This document shows, one piece after another, positions 8,064 through 13,179 of a stretch of 13,179 bases of DNA. Location: contig DASWQJ010000050.1 of assembly GCA_036403795.1 (NCBI GenBank), positions 1 through 13,179 of the forward strand. The letters run 5' to 3'. The stretch comes from Stenotrophomonas_A sp036403795. GTDB lineage: Bacteria; Pseudomonadota; Gammaproteobacteria; Xanthomonadales; Xanthomonadaceae. The position numbers and the translations under genes are program-made. The notes under the pieces are model-generated. The model saw only the letters and a program-made list of their open reading frames with translations. It was not told the origin of the DNA and did not search any database. The first letter of the stretch is position 1. Each line of letters begins with the position of its first letter.

Positions 8064-8127
8064 CGCGCCGTGAACCCTGTCGGGAGGGGGCAGGAGCGAG
8101 CCGGGCTCACTCTACCTTCACGGCGCG
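8064..8127. repeat. Nested inverted repeat with REP-like GTAG hairpin
   Basis: The outer arms are a perfect 11-bp inverted repeat: CGCGCCGTGAA at 8064-8074 and TTCACGGCGCG at 8117-8127. Inside, on the minus strand, GTAG heads a hairpin with 8-bp arms GAGTGAGC and GCTCGCTC (one G-U pair) around a CCG loop (8094-8112). GTAG-headed palindromes are the hallmark of REP elements moved by RAYT transposases, known from Stenotrophomonas and Pseudomonas. It fills much of the 171-bp gap between rlmJ and the GNAT gene and may also end rlmJ transcripts. Confidence 0.55.
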
Positions 8128-8178
8128 TGATCCGCCTGTGACTGCCGGCATCGATATGCGGGGAATGGCGTCCCGGGT

Positions 8179-9036
8179 TCAGCCCGGCTGCCGCAGCCAT
8201 TCCAGCCGGGTCGAGGCGCCGGTTTCGCCCAGGTGGGTCCGCAATACCGGCAGGGCGGGGGCCAGCACCTGCTCGAATTGCCAGGGCGCGTTGACCAGCA
8301 ACATGCCGCTGCCGTTGAGCCGCAGGGGGGAGTCGTCCGGGCGGACCTGCAGCTCGGCGACCAGTACCGACTTGGCGGGCAGCGCGGCCGCCTTGCGAAA
8401 GAACGGCTGCAGGCTGCGCCGCTGCTTGATCGGGTACCACACCGCGCAGACCGCCTGGGGCCAGCGGGTCAGCACCTCGCGCAGCGTGGCGATGATCTGC
8501 GGGTATTCGGCGTCCTGCACCTCGTAGGGCGGGTCGATCAGTACCAGGCCGCGCCCGATGCGCGTGGCGCCGTCCTTGGGCGGCAGGAACGCGCGCACCG
8601 AGGCATAACCGTCGCCGGAATGCACCCGCACGCGGCTGTCGTGGGCGAACAGCTTGCCCAGCTCGGCGGCCTCTTCCGGCTGCACCTCGCAGAACGCGAA
8701 ACGGTCTTGCGCGCGCCCCGCCTGGGCCGCCAACAGGGGCGAACCCGGGTAGGTCAGCAGGGCGCCGACCGGGTTGTCGGCCTGCACCGCGCGCAGATAG
8801 CGCTCCACCACCTCGGGCAGGCGGGGGCTGCCCATCAACCGCATCACCCCGTCCTCGGCTTCGCTGGTACGGCGACTGTCCTCGCCGCTGAGCAGGTAAC
8901 GGCCGCGGCCGGCGTGCGTATCGAGCACGAAGAACGGGCTGTCCTTGCGCTTGAACGCGTCGATCAGGGCCAGCATGGCGATGTGCTTGAGTACGTCGGC
9001 GTGGTTGCCGGCGTGGAAGGCGTGGCGATAGTTCAT
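8179..9036 (-). CDS. rlmJ: 23S rRNA (adenine(2030)-N(6))-methyltransferase RlmJ
   Basis: RlmJ uses S-adenosylmethionine to methylate N6 of A2030 in 23S rRNA. The 285-aa length fits E. coli RlmJ (280 aa). The N-terminus MNYRHAFHAGNHADVLKH (1-18) is the family signature and fixes the start at 9036, although the frame stays open upstream. A SAM-binding segment FFVLDTHAGRGRYLLSG follows at about 35-51, then the catalytic DPPY motif (D168-Y171) of N6-adenine methyltransferases. No Shine-Dalgarno precedes the ATG, and a TACACT -10-like box ends 6 nt upstream, suggesting a leaderless mRNA. It is transcribed divergently from creB across 69 bp. A short CCGGG/CCCGG stem spans its stop codon on the minus strand. 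Confidence 0.95.
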   Translation of the reverse strand: MNYRHAFHAGNHADVLKHIAMLALIDAFKRKDSPFFVLDTHAGRGRYLLSGEDSRRTSEAEDGVMRLMGSPRLPEVVERYLRAVQADNPVGALLTYPGSPLLAAQAGRAQDRFAFCEVQPEEAAELGKLFAHDSRVRVHSGDGYASVRAFLPPKDGATRIGRGLVLIDPPYEVQDAEYPQIIATLREVLTRWPQAVCAVWYPIKQRRSLQPFFRKAAALPAKSVLVAELQVRPDDSPLRLNGSGMLLVNAPWQFEQVLAPALPVLRTHLGETGASTRLEWLRQPG

Positions 9037-9105
9037 GTCGCCAGTGTAGGGCCTGGCGCACGGCAGCGTGCCGGCGGCAGCAGGCTTGCGGCTATGCTGC
9101 GCGCC
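9037..9105. promoter_or_regulatory. Divergent rlmJ/creB promoter region
   Basis: This 69-bp region must hold both promoters. For rlmJ, TACACT (9048-9043, minus) ends 6 nt before its ATG. For creB, TATGCT (9093-9098, plus) ends 7 nt before its ATG. Neither gene has a Shine-Dalgarno sequence. A short dyad GCACG-N4-CGTGC (9058-9071) lies between them and could be an operator. No TTCAC-N6-TTCAC cre box is present here, so direct CreB autoregulation is not suggested. Confidence 0.5.
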
Positions 9106-9804
9106 ATGTCCGCGCCCGCCACCCGCGTCCTCGTCGTCGAAGACGAACCCGCCATCGCCGATGCCGTCGCCTATGCCCTTCGCAGCGAGGGCCACGCGGT
9201 GGAGCATGTCGCCTTGGGCGGCCTGGCACTGGCACGCCTGCGCGAAGGCGGCATCGACCTGGTGCTGCTTGACGTGGGCCTGCCGGACCTGGGCGGTTTC
9301 GAAGTCTGCCGCCAACTGCGCACCTTCAGTGACGTGCCGGTGGTGTTCCTGACCGCCCGCAACGACGAGCTCGACCGCGTGCTGGGCCTGGAACTGGGCG
9401 CCGACGACTATGTCGCCAAGCCGTTTTCGCCGCGCGAGCTGGCGGCGCGCGTGCGTGCGCGGCTGCGCCGGCACCTGGGGGCCACCTCGCCCGGCACCGA
9501 GCGTGGCTGGCAGCGCCATGGCGCGTTCGCCATCGATCGCGAAGGATGCCGGATCACTTATCGCGACCAGTCCCTGGCATTGACCCGTTACGAGTACTAC
9601 TTGCTGGCCGCCCTGCTGGCCCGCCCGGGCGCCATCCTCAATCGCACCCAGTTGATGGATCGTGCCTGGGACAGCGATGCGGCCAGCGCCGACCGCACCG
9701 TCGATACCCACGTCAAGACGCTACGCGCCAAGTTGCGCGCAGCCGGTGCCACCGGCGACCCGATCCGCACCCATCGCGGGCTGGGTTACGCACTGGAGGC
9801 ATAG
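9106..9804 (+). CDS. creB: Two-component response regulator CreB
   Basis: CreB is a 232-aa OmpR/PhoB-type transcription activator phosphorylated by CreC; E. coli CreB has 229 aa. The receiver domain (about 7-120) has the acidic pair E12/D13, phosphoacceptor D56 in LLDVGLPD, T83 in VVFLTARND, and K105 in DDYVAKPFSPRE. The winged-helix DNA-binding domain (about 130-230) contains LTRYEYYLLAALL and DRTVDTHVKTLRAKLR, closely like E. coli CreB. ATG 9106 is preferred to ATG 9094, which lies within the -10-like TATGCT box; the longer open frame back to 8233 is antisense to rlmJ. creC follows after 2 nt. In E. coli CreBC responds to growth conditions and carbon metabolism; in Pseudomonas and Stenotrophomonas it is linked to beta-lactam response. 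No creA gene precedes it here, unlike the E. coli order creABCD. Confidence 0.95.
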   Translation: MSAPATRVLVVEDEPAIADAVAYALRSEGHAVEHVALGGLALARLREGGIDLVLLDVGLPDLGGFEVCRQLRTFSDVPVVFLTARNDELDRVLGLELGADDYVAKPFSPRELAARVRARLRRHLGATSPGTERGWQRHGAFAIDREGCRITYRDQSLALTRYEYYLLAALLARPGAILNRTQLMDRAWDSDAASADRTVDTHVKTLRAKLRAAGATGDPIRTHRGLGYALEA

Positions 9805-9806
9805 CG

Positions 9807-11261
9807 ATGCGGCTTGGACTGAAGCTGTTCCTGGGCTTTTTCCTGATCGCCGGCGTGGCCGCCTTTTTCGTGATGCGTGTGTTCGTCAACGAGGTGAAGC
9901 CGGGGGTGCGCCAGGCGATCGAATCGACCCTGGTCGATTCGGCCAACCTGCTCGCCGAGATCGCCGCACCCGACCTGGCGGCCGGCCGCATCGCCGACGG
10001 CGCCTTCGCGCGCCATCTCGCGCGGGCCCACCAGCGTGACCCGCACGCCACGGTGTGGCGCTTTCCCAAGCGCAGCATCGACTACCGGGTGACGGTGACC
10101 GACGCCTACGGCAAGGTCGTGTTCGATTCCACCGGCCGCGATGTCGGTCGCGACAACTCGCGCTGGAACGATGTCTACCGCACCTTGCGCGGCGAATACG
10201 GCGCACGCTCCAGCCCCGAAGACCCGGCTTTGCCGGACAGCCCCAGCGTGATGCACGTGGCCGCGCCCATCTACGATCCGGCCGATGGGCGCACGTTGAT
10301 CGGCGTGCTGACCTTGGGCCAGCCCAACCGCAGCATCGAGCCGTTCATTGCCGCCAGCCAGCGCAACATCCTGCGTCGCGGCGCCTGGCTGGTCGGCATC
10401 GCCGCGCTGATCGGCGTGCTGGCGACGTGGTGGCTGTCGCACGGCATCAACCGCCTGAACCGTTATGCGCGCGCGGTCAGCGCGGGCGAGCCAGTGGCGC
10501 CGCCGCCGCACCGCCGCGATGAGATCGGCGACCTGGGCCAGGCGCTGGAACAGATGCGTCGCAAGCTCGAAGGCAAGGCCTATGTCGAGCAATACGTGCA
10601 GTCGTTGACGCACGAGATGAAAAGCCCGCTGGCCGCGATCCGTGGTGCGGCCGAGTTGCTGCAGGAGCCGCTGCCCGAAGCCGAGCGACAACGCTTCGCC
10701 GGCCATATCCAGAGCCAGCAGCAACGCCTGACCGAGACCATCGACAAGTTGCTCGCACTGGCCGAAGTCGAGCAGCACGGTTGGTTGCACAAGCGCGAGC
10801 CGGTGGATGTCGCCGCGCTGCTGGCCCAGGTGGCGTCCGCGGCGGAAGTAACCGCGCGCACGCGCGGCGTGCAACTGCAGGTCGATGTGGCGATGGGTCT
10901 GGAGGCACTGGCGGGCGACCCGTTCCTGTTGCGGCAGGCGGTCGGCAACCTGCTCGACAATGCGTTGGCGTTTTCGCCGCCCGGCGGCACGGTGGCCTTG
11001 TCCGCGCACCTCGAAGGCAATCAGTGGCGGCTGACGGTGCAGGACCAGGGGCCGGGCCTGCCCGACTACGCCAAGGACCGGGTATTCGAACGTTTCTACT
11101 CGCTGCCCAGGCCCGATGGTGGCCCGCGCAGTTCAGGGCTGGGCCTGCCGTTCGTGCGCGAGGTCGCGCGCCTGCACGGCGGTTACGCGCAGTTGGAAAA
11201 CCAGCCCGGCGGCGGCGCCCGCGCGGTGCTTTCGCTGCCGGTCACCGGCCTGGCGCGATGA
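9807..11261 (+). CDS. creC: Two-component sensor histidine kinase CreC
   Basis: CreC is a 484-aa inner-membrane kinase that phosphorylates CreB; E. coli CreC has 474 aa. A first membrane segment (about 7-25) is followed by a periplasmic sensor region (about 28-188), a second membrane segment (about 191-210), and a HAMP linker (about 210-258). The H-box is SLTHEMKSPLAAIRGAAELL with phosphorylated H269. The ATPase domain carries the N box NLLDN (N381, N385), G1 DQGPGLPD (from D413), the F box VFERFYSLPR, and G2 SSGLGLPFV (S442-S443, G444-L-G-L). All are intact. The ATG at 9807 has a perfect GGAGG 7 nt upstream, lying inside the end of creB. A 116-nt gap containing a cre box separates it from creD. 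The periplasmic signal cannot be read from the sequence. Confidence 0.95.
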   Translation: MRLGLKLFLGFFLIAGVAAFFVMRVFVNEVKPGVRQAIESTLVDSANLLAEIAAPDLAAGRIADGAFARHLARAHQRDPHATVWRFPKRSIDYRVTVTDAYGKVVFDSTGRDVGRDNSRWNDVYRTLRGEYGARSSPEDPALPDSPSVMHVAAPIYDPADGRTLIGVLTLGQPNRSIEPFIAASQRNILRRGAWLVGIAALIGVLATWWLSHGINRLNRYARAVSAGEPVAPPPHRRDEIGDLGQALEQMRRKLEGKAYVEQYVQSLTHEMKSPLAAIRGAAELLQEPLPEAERQRFAGHIQSQQQRLTETIDKLLALAEVEQHGWLHKREPVDVAALLAQVASAAEVTARTRGVQLQVDVAMGLEALAGDPFLLRQAVGNLLDNALAFSPPGGTVALSAHLEGNQWRLTVQDQGPGLPDYAKDRVFERFYSLPRPDGGPRSSGLGLPFVREVARLHGGYAQLENQPGGGARAVLSLPVTGLAR

Positions 11262-11296
11262 CGGCCTGATGCCCTGGCGGGCGGCCATGGCGGGAC

Positions 11297-11312
11297 TTCA
11301 CACTCACTTCAA
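11297..11312 (+). promoter_or_regulatory. cre box (CreB-binding site) upstream of creD
   Basis: TTCAC-ACTCAC-TTCAA matches the CreB recognition sequence TTCAC-N6-TTCAC (the cre tag) in 9 of 10 fixed positions, with the correct 6-nt spacer. It lies in the creC-creD gap, 65 bases before the creD ATG, the place expected for CreB activation of creD. It is the only such direct repeat found in the window by eye. Confidence 0.8.
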
Positions 11313-11377
11313 ATTCGCCACAAACCCCGCCCACCAACGCGGTGCACGCTGCGGCCTTCTTCAACGAAGGACCGAGT

Positions 11378-12694
11378 ATGAAATCCCTGAAGCTGTTGTT
11401 GCGGTTCGGCACCCTGGGTGGGCTGATCCTGCTGTTGCTGGTGCCTTTGCTCCTGATCCGCAGCGTGATCGTCGACCGCACCCAACACCGCGAGGAGGCC
11501 GTTGCACGCGTATCGCGCAGCAGCGCAGGCGAACAGCGCTTCCTCGGGCCGGTGCGCTATCTCCCCTGGTCGCGCGAGTATCAAGTGCGAGTGCGGGACG
11601 AACAGGGTGCCTTCATCGTGGAAAACCGCCGCGAGACCGGCACGCTGGTGCAGACGCCGACCCGATTGCGCATCGACGGCATGCTGGCGCCGTCGGAGCG
11701 TCGCATCGGTTTGTTCAAGGTGCCGGTCTACAGCTGGCAGGCGCAGGTGCGTGCGCAGTTCGCGCCGCTGCCGTACGCCGCCGTGGACGGTCGCACCTAT
11801 GGGCGTGCCTATCTGGCCGTGGGCATCTCCGATGTGCGCGGCCTGTCCGGTCAACCGACCCTGCGCGTCAACGGCAGCGTGGTCAACTTGCAGAACGACA
11901 GCGGCGCACTGGCCAGTGCCTCGCCCGGCTTGCATGCCGAATTGCCGGCGCTCGCCGAGGTGGCTGCGGGAACCTTGCCGGGGCTTGCCGAAGTGGCGAT
12001 GGACCTGAGGTTGGCCGGCACGCGCGCGCTGTCGATCGTCCCCATCGGCGACAACAACCAGATCGCACTGCGCTCTGCCTGGCAGCATCCTTCTTTTGGG
12101 GGCGAGTTCCTGCCGACCGAACGACAGGTCGATGCCAGCGGCTTCCAGGCCCAATGGGCACTGTCGTCCCTGGCCACCGGCGCGCAGGCCCAACTGCTGA
12201 AAGGCGAGGCGTTGGACGCATTGCGCGTGGACCTGATCGATCCGGTCGACATCTACACCCAGGCCGACCGCGCCAGTAAATACGGGTTGCTTTTCGTGCT
12301 GCTGACCTTCACCGGCTTTGTCCTGCTGGAGCTGATCCGCGGCCTGCGGATCCACCCGGTGCAATACCTGTTGGTCGGCCTGGCGTTGGCGATCTTCTTC
12401 CTGTTGCTGCTCAGCCTGTCCGAGCACATCGCCTTCTGGCAGGCCTATCTGGTGGCGGCTGCGGCGTGCATTGGCTTGCAGGGCTTCTATCTGACGGGCG
12501 TGCTGCGCAGCCGCCGGCTGGCGGTGGGCTTCTCCACCTTGCTGACCGCCCTCTATGGCGTGCTGTACAGCTTGCTGGTATCCGAGGACAACGCCTTGCT
12601 GATGGGTTCGCTGCTGCTGTTCGGCATCCTGGCCAGCATCATGTGGCTCACCCGCCGCCTGGATTGGTACGCGCTGGGCGAAGACCTCCGATGA
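11378..12694 (+). CDS. creD: Inner-membrane protein CreD
   Basis: CreD is a 438-aa inner-membrane protein (E. coli CreD about 450 aa) and the classic strong output of the CreBC system. Its overproduction in E. coli gives tolerance to colicin E2, and in Stenotrophomonas it has been tied to envelope integrity; its molecular activity is unknown. One N-terminal membrane segment (about 10-28) is followed by a large periplasmic domain (about 30-298). After the signature ASKYGLLFVLLTF (from about residue 299) come about five membrane helices. These include HPVQYLLVGLALAIFF and LSLSEHIAFWQAYLV, which are near-identical in the family. ATG 11378 is chosen for its AAGGA 6 nt upstream (11367-11371); the frame opens earlier at 11342 but without such support. 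A cre box lies upstream. The TGA overlaps the ATG of the next gene (ATGA). Confidence 0.95.
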   Translation: MKSLKLLLRFGTLGGLILLLLVPLLLIRSVIVDRTQHREEAVARVSRSSAGEQRFLGPVRYLPWSREYQVRVRDEQGAFIVENRRETGTLVQTPTRLRIDGMLAPSERRIGLFKVPVYSWQAQVRAQFAPLPYAAVDGRTYGRAYLAVGISDVRGLSGQPTLRVNGSVVNLQNDSGALASASPGLHAELPALAEVAAGTLPGLAEVAMDLRLAGTRALSIVPIGDNNQIALRSAWQHPSFGGEFLPTERQVDASGFQAQWALSSLATGAQAQLLKGEALDALRVDLIDPVDIYTQADRASKYGLLFVLLTFTGFVLLELIRGLRIHPVQYLLVGLALAIFFLLLLSLSEHIAFWQAYLVAAAACIGLQGFYLTGVLRSRRLAVGFSTLLTALYGVLYSLLVSEDNALLMGSLLLFGILASIMWLTRRLDWYALGEDLR

Positions 12695-13116
12695 GCACGA
12701 TGTTCACCTCCGCACGCGTGCTCAGGCGGGTGCGGCGACTGCTGCCGGCAGGGTTGGCGACGGTGGCGTTGCTGCCGCCGCCCTCCGATTGCTGGGAGGC
12801 CTCGCCACTGTCCCGGTTGCGGTTGGGCACGTCCTTGGGGCGAGGCGTACTCGGCCTGCAGCTGGATGCCGCGGCCGCCCGACACGTACTGGCCGGTGGC
12901 GCGGCATGGCTTCACGAGGTGGCGCAGCGCGCCACCCCGGGCCCCTGCGCAGGCTCGACCGCCTGCGCAGGCTCGGCCGACCCCGGCTTCATCAACTGGC
13001 AGCCCATGGGCTGCGAACAGGAACTGCTATGGGGCCAAAGCGCGGACGGGCATCGCGCCTTGTTGCTGGAAGCGCGCCGGGCTCGGGGCTGGTTGTTCTG
13101 GCAAGACGCTTTCTGA
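12691..13116 (+). CDS. Unrecognised 141-aa protein coupled to creD
   Basis: I do not recognise this protein. Its ATG overlaps the creD stop by 4 nt (ATGA), so translation is probably coupled and it should share CreB control. The N-terminus is basic (R9, R12, R13, R15, R16) followed by a short hydrophobic run LLPAGLATVALLPPP (17-31), which could be a weak signal or membrane segment. Four cysteines (C34, C86, C92, C108) fit an oxidising compartment. The middle (about 38-80) is Ala/Leu/Arg-rich and probably helical. Residues 85-96 contain a small duplication, CAGS at 86-89 and again at 92-95, encoded by an 18-bp tandem repeat. The C-terminal third has WQPMGCEQELLWGQSADG and ends WLFWQDAF, the most gene-like part. 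The open frame extends back to 12466 inside creD, but the overlap start is preferred. A role in the envelope is only inferred from position. Confidence 0.65.
   Translation: MSTMFTSARVLRRVRRLLPAGLATVALLPPPSDCWEASPLSRLRLGTSLGRGVLGLQLDAAAARHVLAGGAAWLHEVAQRATPGPCAGSTACAGSADPGFINWQPMGCEQELLWGQSADGHRALLLEARRARGWLFWQDAF
12944..12979 (+). repeat. Two tandem 18-bp copies of a palindromic unit
   Basis: CCTGCGCAGGCTCGACCG (12944-12961) is followed directly by CCTGCGCAGGCTCGGCCG (12962-12979), identical in 17 of 18 bases. Each begins with the perfect palindrome CCTGCGCAGG. The repeat length keeps the reading frame of the gene downstream of creD and doubles the CAGS motif. Confidence 0.85.
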
Positions 13117-13166
13117 GCGCGGTGGGGCATCCGATGGCATGGCATCGGCTACGCGGCCATCGTCGA

Positions 13167-13172
13167 TAGAAT
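13167..13172 (+). promoter_or_regulatory. Candidate -10 box (TAGAAT) for the next gene
   Basis: TAGAAT sits 7 nt before the end of the window, at the same spacing at which -10-like boxes precede the starts at 1751 and 9106. A leaderless gene could therefore begin at about position 13180, just outside. This cannot be confirmed from the window. Confidence 0.3.
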
Positions 13173-13179
13173 GTCCGCA

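Noticed and set aside
8070..8121. GTGAA (8070-8074) and TTCAC (8117-8121) in the rlmJ-GNAT gap as CreB half-sites
   Set aside because: They are in inverted orientation, far apart, and explained by the 11-bp inverted repeat; CreB needs direct repeats with a 6-nt spacer.
8233..9105. Long N-terminal extension of the creB frame
   Set aside because: The extension runs antisense through rlmJ and its start. CreB family length and the receiver-domain start both place the real beginning at 9106.
9786..11009. A 407-codon minus-strand frame across creC, with a similar 372-codon one at 11309-12427 across creD
   Set aside because: Both are antisense to genes with complete family motifs and have no recognisable content.
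13131..13148. CCGATG-N6-CATCGG stem after the last gene as a terminator
   Set aside because: Only 6 bp with no T-run; it may be chance.
1..13179. CRISPR array, insertion sequence, prophage, tRNA or toxin-antitoxin genes
   Set aside because: No regularly spaced repeats, transposase or integrase motifs, tRNA-like cloverleaf or small paired genes were seen. The content is ordinary chromosomal housekeeping and envelope genes.

Overview
The window is a high-GC chromosomal segment with no sign of mobile elements, tRNA/rRNA genes or CRISPR. Its gene content (CreBCD with a CreB-type operator, RlmJ, Mfd, a DUF2092 lipoprotein-carrier-like protein) and its start signals point to a gammaproteobacterium of the Xanthomonadaceae/Xanthomonadales (Xanthomonas, Stenotrophomonas, Pseudoxanthomonas or relatives). 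That placement is inference from protein resemblance and composition; no species can be named.

Layout, left to right. (1) 1-1620: a short upstream stretch, then a two-gene plus-strand operon of exported proteins (DUF2092 protein at 243-1043, and a small Asn/Asp-rich protein at 1043-1561 overlapping it by one base), closed by a clear intrinsic terminator at 1587-1620. (2) 1751-3316: a plus-strand, membrane-anchored phospholipase D superfamily enzyme of the ClsC/YmdC cardiolipin-synthase type. (3) 3473-9036, all minus strand: reading from right to left, rlmJ (23S rRNA m6A2030 methyltransferase), a GNAT acetyltransferase, mfd (transcription-repair coupling factor) and a small SpoIIAA-like STAS/SEC14 protein. 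A nested inverted repeat with a GTAG-headed hairpin (REP-like) lies between rlmJ and the GNAT gene. (4) 9106-13116, plus strand: creB, creC, creD and an unrecognised 141-aa gene joined to creD by an ATGA overlap. creA is absent at this locus.

How the parts work together. CreC (sensor kinase) and CreB (response regulator) are tightly coupled, with a 2-nt gap and a perfect GGAGG ribosome binding site. A near-consensus cre box (TTCAC-N6-TTCAA, 11297-11312) lies in the creC-creD gap, so CreB very likely switches on creD and the downstream unknown gene as its local output. CreD is an inner-membrane protein linked to envelope integrity in other bacteria. The other exported or membrane proteins in the window (DUF2092 pair, ClsC-like enzyme) also act on the envelope, but no regulatory link between them and Cre is visible.

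No spectacular new system is apparent. The items most worth a second look are the unknown gene downstream of creD as a possible new Cre-regulon member, the Asn-to-Asp-rich strand-like protein paired with DUF2092, a recurring start architecture suggesting leaderless mRNAs at four or five genes, the nested inverted repeat, and an 18-bp palindromic tandem duplication inside the unknown gene.
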